In this document: one piece after another, positions 13,543-21,237 of the stretch
Layout of the letters: every line of letters starts with the position of its first letter
Numbering within the stretch: the first letter of the stretch is position 1
Origin: Rubritalea marina DSM 17716
Lineage (GTDB): Bacteria; Verrucomicrobiota; Verrucomicrobiia; Verrucomicrobiales; Akkermansiaceae
Assembly (NCBI RefSeq): GCF_000378105.1
Contig: NZ_KB899248.1
Span: forward strand, 234,374 to 298,373
DNA: 64,000 nt
Direction of reading: 5' to 3'
Position numbers and translations under genes: made by a program
The notes under the pieces: model-generated
What the model saw: the letters and a program-made list of their open reading frames with translations, nothing else
Database searches by the model: none
Told to the model about the DNA's origin: nothing

Positions 13543-14049
13543 CTATTCAAAATGCACCCCGCTGACCAGCCATTCTTTTTCAATTTTTTTGAATGTGAAT
13601 GTGCCAGAGAAGTCGATGCTGTGGGGTTTTTTATTGCGGGTTTGGTAGTGCATGGTGAAGGCGACATCGACGCTGGCCTGGTGTTCATCGCGTTCCTTGA
13701 TCTCGAGCTCTGGTTCGCTGATCTCGATCCAGTCAGCAGTTTCCATGATGAAGGTGAGGGCTGCTTTGGCTTGCTGCTGTGGGACCATGACCGGCTCGAC
13801 TTGGGAGCGTGGGATGTGGAAGTTTGATTGGATGGGTGGGTAGCTTACCAGGAGGTTCTTACAGGTGAGGTCGATCAGGTCCTCGGCTTTGAAGGAGCGC
13901 TCGATGCGCCCGGTGCCATCCTCCATGCGAGCACAATCGATGAGCGCCGCGCTGCGGCGTAGAATCACGTTTTGTGGGAGAAACCACCAAATGGCGAAGC
14001 CAATGAGGGCGGCGATGAGGGCGAGGAGTATGCTGCGGCTGGTGCTCAT
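13543..14049 (-). CDS. membrane-anchored protein of unknown function, NTF2-like
   Basis: A 168-residue protein with one N-terminal transmembrane helix (about 7-25, ALIAALIGFAIWWFLP) and a soluble extracytoplasmic domain. The last 60 residues alternate strands (VDVAFTMHYQT, SIDFSGTFTFKK, EWLVSGVHFE) in the manner of NTF2/SnoaL-like cone folds, but this is an inference from pattern only. Its ATG overlaps the stop of the upstream recombinase gene (ATGA), so it is translationally coupled to it. No function can be assigned. Confidence 0.75.
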   Translation of the reverse strand: MSTSRSILLALIAALIGFAIWWFLPQNVILRRSAALIDCARMEDGTGRIERSFKAEDLIDLTCKNLLVSYPPIQSNFHIPRSQVEPVMVPQQQAKAALTFIMETADWIEISEPELEIKERDEHQASVDVAFTMHYQTRNKKPHSIDFSGTFTFKKIEKEWLVSGVHFE

Positions 14050-14975
14050 GAGTCTTGGGGTTTCTTGGCTTTGTTGTGCGCGAGTGGGTGTGCGTGTTGG
14101 TAGGTCTCTTTCATCCGCGTCGTGCTCACGTGGGTGTAGATTTGGGTGGTCGAGAGCGAGGCGTGACCCAGCAGTTCTTGCACCGCACGGAGGTCCGCAC
14201 CATTGTCGAGCAAGTGGGTGGCGAAGGAATGGCGCAGCTTGTGTGGGGTGACATGGATCGGGATGCTGGTTTGCTTGAGGTACTTGTGGAGCATCGAGCT
14301 AATCGAGCGCGTCGAGAGGGCGCGGCGGCTCTTGTTGATGAAGAGCGGGCCCTCGTGGACCCGAGCGGCCTGGCGGTAGCGCTGTAGCGCTTGCATGGCG
14401 TAGGAACCGATGGGGACCACGCGTTCCTTGCCGCCTTTTCCCATCACTCGGGAGATCCCTTCGTCGTAGAGTACGGCCTCCACGCGCAGCGCAGCGAGCT
14501 CGGAGATGCGCAGGCCCGTCGAGTAAAAGAGCTCGAGAATGGCGGCGTCTCGTAGGGGCATCCAGTCGGGGGCTTGTTTCGGTAGCTCGGCCTGCATCGG
14601 TGCTTCGAGGAGCTCGACGATCTGGCTTTGGTTGAGGATCGTGGGTAGCTTGCGCTCTTGCTTTGGGAGTTGTAGCTCGGCGATGGGGGACTTCTCGAGT
14701 CCGTGGCGGTGGACCAAGTACTTGTAGAACGAGCGCAGCGCAGAGAAGCGCAGGCGGATTGTGGAGCGCGCGATTTCCTGCTGCATGCAGTGGTAGAGGT
14801 AGCTGCGGAAGTGCTCGTTGGTGCAGGCCTTCCAACCAGCGAAGCCGCTGTCATCGAGGTAGCTTTTGCAGGCATTGAGCGCCTGTGAGTAGTTGCGCAG
14901 GGTGCGCTCAGAGCAAGACTTTTCCACCCGCATGAATTGCAGGAAACTATCGCTGAGTTGGTCGTCGCTGAGCAT
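14046..14975 (-). CDS. xerC: tyrosine recombinase of the XerC/XerD type
   Basis: The enzyme is predicted to resolve chromosome dimers at dif. It has the N-terminal SAM-like core-binding domain (about 5-100) and a full catalytic domain: Arg156 in STGLRISEL, the GKGGKER lysine hairpin, His245 and Arg248 in HKLRHSFATHLL, His271 in LLGHASLSTTQIYTH and the nucleophile Tyr280. All catalytic residues are present and the 309-residue length is normal. Its position inside a housekeeping run, not beside an integrative element, favours a Xer role over a phage integrase. XerC versus XerD cannot be settled here. Confidence 0.9.
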   Translation of the reverse strand: MLSDDQLSDSFLQFMRVEKSCSERTLRNYSQALNACKSYLDDSGFAGWKACTNEHFRSYLYHCMQQEIARSTIRLRFSALRSFYKYLVHRHGLEKSPIAELQLPKQERKLPTILNQSQIVELLEAPMQAELPKQAPDWMPLRDAAILELFYSTGLRISELAALRVEAVLYDEGISRVMGKGGKERVVPIGSYAMQALQRYRQAARVHEGPLFINKSRRALSTRSISSMLHKYLKQTSIPIHVTPHKLRHSFATHLLDNGADLRAVQELLGHASLSTTQIYTHVSTTRMKETYQHAHPLAHNKAKKPQDS

Positions 14976-14993
14976 GAACGAAGGCGCGAAGGA

Positions 14994-15419
14994 CTAACTA
15001 CATTTCGGGCAAATGCCAAAAAACTCGAGTTCGTGGTAGAGCTTGGTGAAGCCGGTCTTGGTGGCGAGTTCCTTCTCTAGCTTGTGTACCGGGCAGGGGG
15101 CGTCGATCGCCTCGATTTTGCCACAGTCGGAGCAAATCAAAAAGTCTTGGTGGCGGCCTTCGAGCAAGAGGGTGAAGTACGCGGCGCGCTCGTGCAGGCC
15201 GAGGCGGCGCACGATTGCTTTATCCATGAGGCGTTGCAGCAGGCGAAAGACGGTGGCGCGGTCGCATTGCTCTGCGAGGTTCGGGTGTTCCGCTAGATCG
15301 GCGAGGGTCATGGGAGAGTGGCTTTCCAGCATTGTCTCAAGCAGCAATTCTAGGGCTTTGGTACGGCGTAGCCCAGCGTCGCGGCAGCGTTGGATAATAC
15401 TCTCAGTGCTATGTTGCAT
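14994..15419 (-). CDS. Fur-family metal-responsive transcriptional regulator
   Basis: The 141-residue protein has a winged helix (RRTKALELLLETML...DRATVFRLLQRLMDKAIVRRL) and the Fur dimerisation domain with a structural zinc site formed by CSDCG and the C-terminal CPKC. The HQDFLICSDCGKI segment is the usual Fur/Zur signature. Whether it senses iron, zinc or peroxide is not clear from the sequence. The start is the ATG at MQHSTES; the frame is open for another 49 codons upstream, but that extension lies over the 3' end of the preceding gene. It begins 60 bases after the mtgA stop. See the finding on the C10 tract. Confidence 0.9.
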   Translation of the reverse strand: MQHSTESIIQRCRDAGLRRTKALELLLETMLESHSPMTLADLAEHPNLAEQCDRATVFRLLQRLMDKAIVRRLGLHERAAYFTLLLEGRHQDFLICSDCGKIEAIDAPCPVHKLEKELATKTGFTKLYHELEFFGICPKCS

Positions 15420-15478
15420 TAGATTGAATGTGCAAGTGGATAAGCTAAATTGCAAGCTTGGAGCATTGCGCCGCGCGA

Positions 15479-16204
15479 TTATCGTTTGGTGAGCTTGAGC
15501 GGGGGGGGGGAGCTCGTCTCTGTGAGCGGGTATTGGAAGGCGACGTGCATGCGTTCGAGTACCCAATCGCGGCGCTTCATCGCGCCTGCTGGGTTGCGCC
15601 TTGGGTTGTGGCGCGTTGGTGCCTGGGGCAGGCCAGCTAGCAAGGCCACCTCGTGGATGTCTAGCTCGTCGATCTCGCGGCGAAAGTAATGCCGAGCGGC
15701 GCTGCGTGGGCCGCGCGTGTTGTTGGCGTACTCGAGCTTGCTGAAGTAATACGCGAGGATGGTGTCCTTGTTGTAGCGCATTTCTAGGTGCCGAGCTGCG
15801 TAGGCTTCGATGACCTTGCTTTTGAGGTTGCGCGGTGGGTAGTTTCTGCTGAGTTTGATGCTTTGCTGGCTGATGGTGGAGGCACCGCTGACCATGCGCC
15901 CGGCGCCCCAGGAATCGAGCATGGCGCGGCCAATCGCGAGCGGGTCGATCCCGTGGTGGCGGTAGAAGCGTTTGTCCTCGGCCGCGAGCGTCGCTTCGAT
16001 CATGAGTTGATTGATCCGTTGGTTGCTCACACCGGGGTAGTCGACGAGCTCGAGGTAGCCATCTTGTTGGGAATCTGAGCCCAGTTCTTTAAGTTCGGGA
16101 ATCTCGAAAGCGAAGGGTAGAAGGTACCAATTCGCCGCCCAGCAGAGCACGCCAGCCACGGCTGCGATGCTGAATCCTTTTTTGGTGATGCGTGGGAGCT
16201 TCAT
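15479..16204 (-). CDS. mtgA: monofunctional peptidoglycan glycosyltransferase (GT51)
   Basis: The protein polymerises lipid II into glycan strands at the outer face of the inner membrane. One N-terminal transmembrane helix (about 12-30) is followed by a GT51 domain with the catalytic AAEDKRFYRHHGID motif and the GASTISQQ motif, then MRYNKDTILAYYFSK and AALLAGLPQAPTRHNP-like sequence. At 241 residues it matches monofunctional enzymes and lacks a penicillin-binding domain, although its sequence resembles the GT half of PBP1C. The last codons cross a run of ten C on the coding strand (15501-15510), an unusual place for a homopolymer. Confidence 0.88.
   Translation of the reverse strand: MKLPRITKKGFSIAAVAGVLCWAANWYLLPFAFEIPELKELGSDSQQDGYLELVDYPGVSNQRINQLMIEATLAAEDKRFYRHHGIDPLAIGRAMLDSWGAGRMVSGASTISQQSIKLSRNYPPRNLKSKVIEAYAARHLEMRYNKDTILAYYFSKLEYANNTRGPRSAARHYFRREIDELDIHEVALLAGLPQAPTRHNPRRNPAGAMKRRDWVLERMHVAFQYPLTETSSPPPLKLTKR
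15501..15510. repeat. G10/C10 homopolymer at the 3' end of the GT51 gene
   Basis: Ten consecutive G on the plus strand encode Pro-Pro-Pro of the glycosyltransferase C-terminus. Tracts of this length are prone to slipped-strand mispairing and also to sequencing error. Confidence 0.95.
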
Positions 16205-16383
16205 GGCGGGCTGGGTGGAATCAGATTCTCACGTGCTTTGGAGTCAAAGCAGTCACCATTCTAACACGCATTGCTGGCGATGGGTAGTCTGAATGTGTGC
16301 CACGGGGGCGAGCGTGTCGGCTCGGTGTGTGTCGGCATCATTTCGGGGTTGCCGACACCGCGATGTGGGGATTAGATGCGGGC

Positions 16384-17706
16384 ATGCGCGCGCAGGATGA
16401 CAGCCACGACCACGACCATTGGGTAGCCTTGGACAAGGCGCATTGCTGGCATCCCTTCACCCCGCAGGACCTTTGGTGCGACCCACAGCACGACCCACTC
16501 ATGTTGGTCAAGGGCGATGGTGTCTGGCTTGAAGACGATGCTGGTCATCGGTACATCGATGGCAATGCCTCGATCTGGACCAACATCCACGGCCACGCGC
16601 ACCCGACCATCAACCAGGCGATCCAACAACAACTCAGCAAGGTAAGTCACAGCTCGTACTTAGGCTATGCGCATCCGCTGGCCTCCGAGCTCGCCTGTGA
16701 GCTGGCAGCCCAATTCCCTGACAGCTCATTGCAGCGTGTCTTTTATTCCGACAATGGTTCTACCGCTGTCGAGTGTGCGCTGAAGATGGCGATCCAGTAC
16801 CGCATGCAGTGTGGTGAAGCACAGCGCGATACCTTTGTCGCCTTCATCGATGGCTACCATGGCGACACCATGGGGGCGGCCTCGCTCGGCGGTGTCGATG
16901 CCTTTTTTGCCCGTTTTCGCAAGTTTGGCTTCCCGGTGGAATTTGTGCGATCGCTGGAGGAACTCCGTGCGCTCGAGTGCCTTGGGCGGGTGGCTGGGGT
17001 GATCATTGAACCGCTGGTGCAGGGGGTGAATCAAGTGCATGTCTGGCCGGAGGGGATGCTCGCTGAGCTACGCGCGTTCACCTCGGAGCAGGGAATCCAC
17101 CTCATTCTCGATGAAGTGATGACTGGCTTTGGCCGCACGGGCAAGATGTTCGCCTGCCAGCACGAAGAGGTTGTGCCGGACTTTCTCTGCCTCGCCAAGG
17201 GACTCACTGGGGGCTATCTGCCGCTGGCAGCCACCTTGGTGCGCGAAGAAATCTACGACGCCTTTCGTGGCGATCGCAGCCGCGCATTCTACTACGGGCA
17301 TAGCTACACTGCCAACCCGCTGGGCTGCGCTGCCGCCCTCGCCAGCCTTCAGGTGTTCGCAGAGGAACAAACGCTCGAGCGCCTGCCTGCCAAGATCCAA
17401 CAGCTCAGTGAAGCGTTGCAACAGCTGCAGCAAGCATCACCGTGGGTGCACAGCACCCGCCAGTGTGGGATGGTTGCCGGAGTCGAGCTGCGCGCGCGCG
17501 ATGGCCAGGCATTCCCAGCGAACCGCAGGGTGGGCGATGCTGTTTGCTTAGCTGCCCGCCAGTACGGGCTACTCACGCGCCCGGTTCTCGATACCATCAT
17601 CATCTTGCCACCGCTCAGCATCAACGCCGAAGAAATCCACCACATCTTCACTGCTATCACTCAAGCAATTAGCGATACCTTGGGCGATTCCGCAGAAATT
17701 CTTTAA
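16384..17706 (+). CDS. bioA: adenosylmethionine-8-amino-7-oxononanoate aminotransferase
   Basis: BioA makes 7,8-diaminopelargonate in biotin synthesis using S-adenosylmethionine as amino donor and PLP. The N-terminal HCWHPFTPQDLW motif is specific for BioA and distinguishes it from other class III aminotransferases. Other features: SDNGSTAVECALKMA, DGYHGDTMGAASLGG, LDEVMTGFGRTG and the PLP lysine in CLAKGLTGGYLPLAA. I used the ATG at MRAQDD; the frame remains open to 16297 but that extension is Cys/Arg/His-rich and unlikely to be translated. No other bio genes are in the window, so the pathway is split. The gene diverges from mtgA and is followed 85 bases later by tRNA-Cys. Confidence 0.92.
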   Translation: MRAQDDSHDHDHWVALDKAHCWHPFTPQDLWCDPQHDPLMLVKGDGVWLEDDAGHRYIDGNASIWTNIHGHAHPTINQAIQQQLSKVSHSSYLGYAHPLASELACELAAQFPDSSLQRVFYSDNGSTAVECALKMAIQYRMQCGEAQRDTFVAFIDGYHGDTMGAASLGGVDAFFARFRKFGFPVEFVRSLEELRALECLGRVAGVIIEPLVQGVNQVHVWPEGMLAELRAFTSEQGIHLILDEVMTGFGRTGKMFACQHEEVVPDFLCLAKGLTGGYLPLAATLVREEIYDAFRGDRSRAFYYGHSYTANPLGCAAALASLQVFAEEQTLERLPAKIQQLSEALQQLQQASPWVHSTRQCGMVAGVELRARDGQAFPANRRVGDAVCLAARQYGLLTRPVLDTIIILPPLSINAEEIHHIFTAITQAISDTLGDSAEIL

Positions 17707-17791
17707 CATTGTATTGTTGACAGCCAGCACACATGCCGTTACCAAATCCCCGCGCTATGATGCTTCATGCTGAGTTGCGCACACTCCATAT

Positions 17792-17868
17792 GGCGGAGTG
17801 CCCAAGTGGTCTAAGGGACCGGTTTGCAAAACCGATATTCACGAGTTCGAATCTCGTCTCCGCCTCCA
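17792..17868 (+). tRNA. tRNA-Cys (anticodon GCA)
   Basis: A full cloverleaf can be drawn: acceptor GGCGGAG/CTCCGCC (7 bp), an anticodon loop TTGCAAA giving GCA, and a T arm ACGAG-TTCGAAT-CTCGT. The discriminator base is T, as expected for cysteine tRNA, and CCA is encoded (17866-17868). The outermost anticodon-stem pair is a C-A mismatch. A TATGAT hexamer at 17756-17761 may be its -10 box. Confidence 0.95.
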
Positions 17869-17875
17869 ATTTCTT

Positions 17876-17905
17876 AAAAAAGGTAGCCATTCGGCTACCT
17901 TTTTT
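17876..17905. terminator. rho-independent terminator after tRNA-Cys
   Basis: A6-GGTAGCC, loop ATTC, GGCTACC-T6: a perfect stem with A and T runs on both sides, so it can act in both directions. It is copied at 18048-18077 with loop ACGC in place of ATTC. Confidence 0.92.
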
Positions 17906-18047
17906 ATTTGGTGAGACGAGGTTCGAACCGAAGGGTTCGACTGCTGGACGTGCATCACGTTGCCTGTCTCACTTTGCGGAGGAGCAAAGTGCATCCTGTA
18001 GGTCCCGAGCAGAGCGAGAACAATCTCGTCTCCGCCTCCAATTTCTT

Positions 18048-18077
18048 AAAAAAGGTAGCCACGCGGCTACCTTTTTT
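18048..18077. terminator. second copy of the tRNA-Cys terminator
   Basis: Same A6-GGTAGCC/GGCTACC-T6 stem as at 17876, in repeat unit 2. It has no gene directly upstream, so it is probably a passenger of the duplication. Confidence 0.8.
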
Positions 18078-18216
18078 ATTTGGTGAGACGAGGTTCGAAC
18101 CGAAGGGTTCGACTGCTGGACGTGGATCACGTTGCCTATCACACCTTGCGGAGGAGCAAAGTGCATCCTGCAGGTCCCGAGCAGAGCGAGAACAATCTCG
18201 TCTCCGCCTCCAATTT

Positions 18217-18422
18217 TAAGGTAGGGACGGTTTTCCAAACCGCCCGTCACCCACCGCCGAGCATGCATGCGCATCCACGCTAGTGCTTTTTCTGTTGGTG
18301 TTGGTAGGGGACTTTGCCGCTTTTGCTGAGGCGTGTTCACCCAGAACCATCTGCGATCATGAGGCCTTCGAGCTGACCTTGACCACCCGGGCTGCGCCCG
18401 CCATGTGCTGGCTCAGGCGCGC
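18217..18422. other. non-coding stretch between repeat and DUF2130 gene
   Basis: No supported gene. It contains a short inverted pair around GGACGGTTTTCC/AAACCGCCCGTC (18226-18249) and nothing else I can name. Confidence 0.5.
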
Positions 18423-19889
18423 TTAGCCGTCGAGGCTGGCGTCACCCGTCGAATTTGCCGAACTTGCTTGGTCGAACTTCTCCTTCATCGTTGGATTCTT
18501 GCGGGTGAGTTTCTTCACCGTCACATCCTGTGCTTTGTCGTTGGCGAGGCGCAGGTTGTTCTCGGACTTGAGCAAGGCGTCGCGCGTCTTTTGCAGGTGG
18601 TTGATTGATTTATCGATCTCGCTGATGGCGGTGTGGAACTGGCGCGAGGCGAGGTCGTAGTTTCTTCCAAACTTGGTTTTAAAGTCTTCGAGGTCGGCCT
18701 CAAAGTTGGTGACGTCGATGTTCTGCGCCTTCACCAGAGCGAGCTCGTTCTTGTAGCTCAGGGCATTCATGGCAGCGTCGCGCAGCAAGGTGATCATGGG
18801 GATGAAGAACTGCGGGCGGATCACGTACATCTTCTCATAGCGGTACGACACATCGACGATCCCCGAGTTGTAGAGTTCGTTCTCAGGCTCTAGCAATGAG
18901 ACCAAGATTGCGTACTCACAGCCTTTTTCTCTGCGGTCCTTATCCAGCTCTTTAAAGAAGTCTTCATTCTTCTTTTTGGTCGCGGTGGTGTCGTTCTCGT
19001 TCTTCATTTCGAACATGATAGACACCACCTCGGTGCCGACCGCGTCGACATCTTTGAAGATGAAGTCGCCCTTGCTGCCGGTGCGCGCATCGTTGTCCTT
19101 CTCAAAATAGGCACGTGGGAAGGCGGTGGCTCGTAGGCGGTTGAATTCTGTTTCGCAATGTTGTTCGAGGGTTTCGCCCACCATCTTGGTGGAGAGCTTG
19201 GCCTTGAAGTCCTTGAGGCGTTCGATCTCTTCGTCGCGGTCCTTGAGGCGGATTTCGTATTGCTCGGTGATCGCTTTTTCCGCCACCTGCTTTTCCAGCT
19301 CAGCTTGATCGAGGCTGTGCTTGAGTGTGTCGCGTTGTTTCTCTACGGCACCCACGGCCTCGGTGATGGCGAGCTTCTGGCTGATCTCTTTGGCCTGCAA
19401 TTGGCCCTTCAAGTCTTGAATCAAGGCCTGGTGCTTCTGCAGCTCTGACTGCAGAGTGGCGCTGACCTGTTGCTCGGTGAGCGCGACGGCATTGGCCTTA
19501 TCCATCGCCGCTTGCTCGGTGCTGTGTTGCGATGCTTGCTGCGCTTGTTTCAGCTGGTTGAGTAGGGCGTCGCGCTCCTTTTCTACCGCCGTCACGGCTG
19601 CGTTGACCGCGAGCTCTTGCTTGGTTTTTCCAGCCTCTGACTGGGCCTGCAGCTGCGCCTGCAGTTCCTTGATCGTCGCTTCCTTCTGCTGGGTTTCGCT
19701 CATGAGTTCGCTGCTGAGCTTCGCCTTCGCTAGCTCCACCGCGTCGTGCTTTTCCTTGGCCGCTAGCTCGAGTCGTTCGTGTAACTGAGCATCGAATTCC
19801 GAGTCGCGAACTTGCTTGAGGATGTCGGCATAGCCGGTCTCATCAATTTTGAAGGCTTTGCCACAATGCGGGCATGAGATGTTGTTCAT
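18423..19889 (-). CDS. DUF2130 family protein (COG4487-like)
   Basis: A 488-residue cytoplasmic protein. It begins with a small zinc-ribbon-like CPHCGKAF motif, followed by a long Ala/Gln/Glu/Lys-rich coiled coil (about 30-235). The DUF2130 core (about 235-420) has GDFIF, then IMFEMKNEND and EYAILVSLLE, and the C-terminus is helical. The Asp...Glu-x-Lys spacing in the core resembles a PD-(D/E)XK nuclease fold and the overall plan resembles RmuC, but no activity is established for the family as far as I know. It stands alone on the minus strand. Confidence 0.85.
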   Translation of the reverse strand: MNNISCPHCGKAFKIDETGYADILKQVRDSEFDAQLHERLELAAKEKHDAVELAKAKLSSELMSETQQKEATIKELQAQLQAQSEAGKTKQELAVNAAVTAVEKERDALLNQLKQAQQASQHSTEQAAMDKANAVALTEQQVSATLQSELQKHQALIQDLKGQLQAKEISQKLAITEAVGAVEKQRDTLKHSLDQAELEKQVAEKAITEQYEIRLKDRDEEIERLKDFKAKLSTKMVGETLEQHCETEFNRLRATAFPRAYFEKDNDARTGSKGDFIFKDVDAVGTEVVSIMFEMKNENDTTATKKKNEDFFKELDKDRREKGCEYAILVSLLEPENELYNSGIVDVSYRYEKMYVIRPQFFIPMITLLRDAAMNALSYKNELALVKAQNIDVTNFEADLEDFKTKFGRNYDLASRQFHTAISEIDKSINHLQKTRDALLKSENNLRLANDKAQDVTVKKLTRKNPTMKEKFDQASSANSTGDASLDG

Positions 19890-20004
19890 AGTAATGTGTC
19901 TACTGGGTGGGTCAGAAATGTTCTAGCGCATCGGGTGGGACAAGCACAGGGCGTGCCCCATGAAATTAAGCATTCTTCCGCCCCGATCGCCTGAGCCGAT
20001 GCTC

Positions 20005-20673
20005 TTAGCCACGGGGGCTCGTCAGCCAGTCGGCCACAGCGCCAAGGTCCTTGAACTCGGGGATCCAGCTGAGCTCCTCCGGCAGCTCGGTGGTGAACTC
20101 ACAGCGCAGGCGCACCGGGTGAGCGCCTGAGTCGATCGCCGCGTGTTGGTTGTAGATCCGGTCGTCTACCAGAATCGTCTCCTCTGGATTGAGGTCGTAC
20201 TTCTTGTAGCACTCACGCAGGCTATCAGCCTTGGCGGTATCGTGCATGAAGGCTCCGTGTTGCACGCACTCGATGGTGAGGAAGTCGGTGACCGGTGCCA
20301 AGACATCATTGAGGTACGCCGTCTTGGCTTCCACATCGAAAGTCGCCGACATCGTGAATTGCTTGAAGCCCGCCGCGTCGAGGCGCTTGAGAGTTTCAAT
20401 CACGCCCGGGTAGAGCGGACGATCGCGGAAGAATGCCTGGTCGGCGCAAAAGTCGCGGTCCATCTCGCTACCGAGCTCAGGGTGGGTCTTGAGTTCGAGC
20501 GAACCGTATTCGGGAATGATCGGTAGAACCTCTGGCAATTGTTCCCACTTCAGCCCCTCATAACGCTCGCGGTAGTTCGGGTGCTTCGTTAGGAAGTTGA
20601 AATACGCGTGATTGAGGTTGGCAAGGACACCATCGACGTCCCAGAAAATGTTTTTGATTTGAGAAGGAACCAT
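20005..20673 (-). CDS. HAD-superfamily hydrolase
   Basis: A 222-residue phosphatase-like protein. Motif I is FWDVDGVLAN with the nucleophile Asp and acid/base Asp, motif II is the TMSATF strand, and motif IV is TILVDDRIYNQHAA. The cap between motifs I and II is helical. The substrate cannot be read from sequence; the family contains nucleotidases and sugar phosphatases. I chose the ATG at MVPSQIKN, which leaves 12 upstream codons untranslated. It is the last clear housekeeping-type gene before the accessory island. Confidence 0.82.
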   Translation of the reverse strand: MVPSQIKNIFWDVDGVLANLNHAYFNFLTKHPNYRERYEGLKWEQLPEVLPIIPEYGSLELKTHPELGSEMDRDFCADQAFFRDRPLYPGVIETLKRLDAAGFKQFTMSATFDVEAKTAYLNDVLAPVTDFLTIECVQHGAFMHDTAKADSLRECYKKYDLNPEETILVDDRIYNQHAAIDSGAHPVRLRCEFTTELPEELSWIPEFKDLGAVADWLTSPRG

Positions 20674-20834
20674 GGCCGAAGTCTCTCTGACACCCCAGCC
20701 CTTGGTCAAGGTTCATCGTTCCCAAGGTGGGGCTGTCTGTCCCCAGACGACCGCAGAGCTCTGTCCAAGTGATAGAAATCATGAAATCACGTGCAAAAGC
20801 GGTGAGTGGTTCAGAAATTAGGTCTGAAAATATA

Positions 20835-20860
20835 TTAACAACTAACAAGTTAGAACGTGG
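20835..20860 (+). repeat. dispersed AT-rich repeat, copy A
   Basis: Core TTAACAACTAACAAGTTAG, shared with copies at 23887, 36843 and 37091. The core is partly palindromic (CTAAC-AA-GTTAG). It is followed by a G/T-rich stretch, as is copy B. Confidence 0.75.
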
Positions 20861-21096
20861 TTGTGTGGTGGTGGGGAGGTGGAGTGGTTGTGTTTGCTTG
20901 CTTGCTCGCTGTTGCACTGCGTGGCTCGCTCGTGCTGCACGCGTTGCGTTGCGCGCTGTTGTGTCAGCTTGCTTTGCTCGCTGGCTTGGCTGGGCCTGCG
21001 CTGATCGATAAAGTCTCGCGTTGCTGGCCTGTATCGATCTTCAATCCACAGTCGAGTGGGCCAGAGGCACTATACGCAATCAGTTATGCGAAGTCG

Positions 21097-21222
21097 CGGG
21101 AACAAACATGCGGGAACAAACATGCGGGAACAAACATGCGGGAACAAACATGCGGGAACAAACATGCGGGAACAAACATGCGGGAACAAACATGCGGGAA
21201 CAAACATGCGGGAACAACGTTG
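21097..21222. repeat. 14-bp tandem minisatellite, eight perfect copies plus one diverged
   Basis: The unit CGGGAACAAACATG is repeated without change from 21097 to 21208, then once as CGGGAACAACGTTG. The array ends 15 bases before the stop of the HNH gene. Perfect identity of eight copies points to recent expansion. Confidence 0.97.
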
Positions 21223-21237
21223 CGGGAGCCAGGGGCT

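Larger units (their letters stand above)
17850..18216 (+). repeat. 172-bp tandem repeat made from the tRNA-Cys 3' end, terminator and hairpins
   Basis: Unit 1 is 17850-18021, unit 2 is 18022-18193, and a third partial copy (about 18194-18216) holds only the tRNA tail. Each unit starts with the last 19 bases of tRNA-Cys, continues through the terminator hairpin, and then has a GTGAGAC...GTCTCAC stem enclosing two smaller hairpins (intact in unit 1, decayed in unit 2), an ACTTTGC/GCAAAGT hairpin and a T-arm-like CGAGA/TCTCG hairpin across the unit junction. The copies differ at about ten positions. No protein is encoded. Confidence 0.93.
20674..21237. other. 564-base intergenic region with repeat A and the 14-bp minisatellite
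   Basis: Contains the AT-rich repeat copy A (20835-20860), a G/T-rich, purine-pyrimidine skewed stretch (about 20857-21010) and the minisatellite (21097-21222). Reading frames stay open here only because the 14-bp unit has no stop in any plus frame. I see no real gene. Confidence 0.7.

Noticed and set aside
14046..14975. Phage or island integrase
   Set aside because: The gene lies in a continuous housekeeping run, with no attachment repeats or cargo beside it; a Xer recombinase fits better.
17911..17974. A minus-strand tRNA gene in the repeat
   Set aside because: A 7-bp acceptor-like stem, a T-loop-like sequence and CCA exist, but the fold is 64 bases with no D or anticodon arm.
21097..21222. 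CRISPR-like array
   Set aside because: Units are directly adjacent with no spacers, and no cas genes are present.
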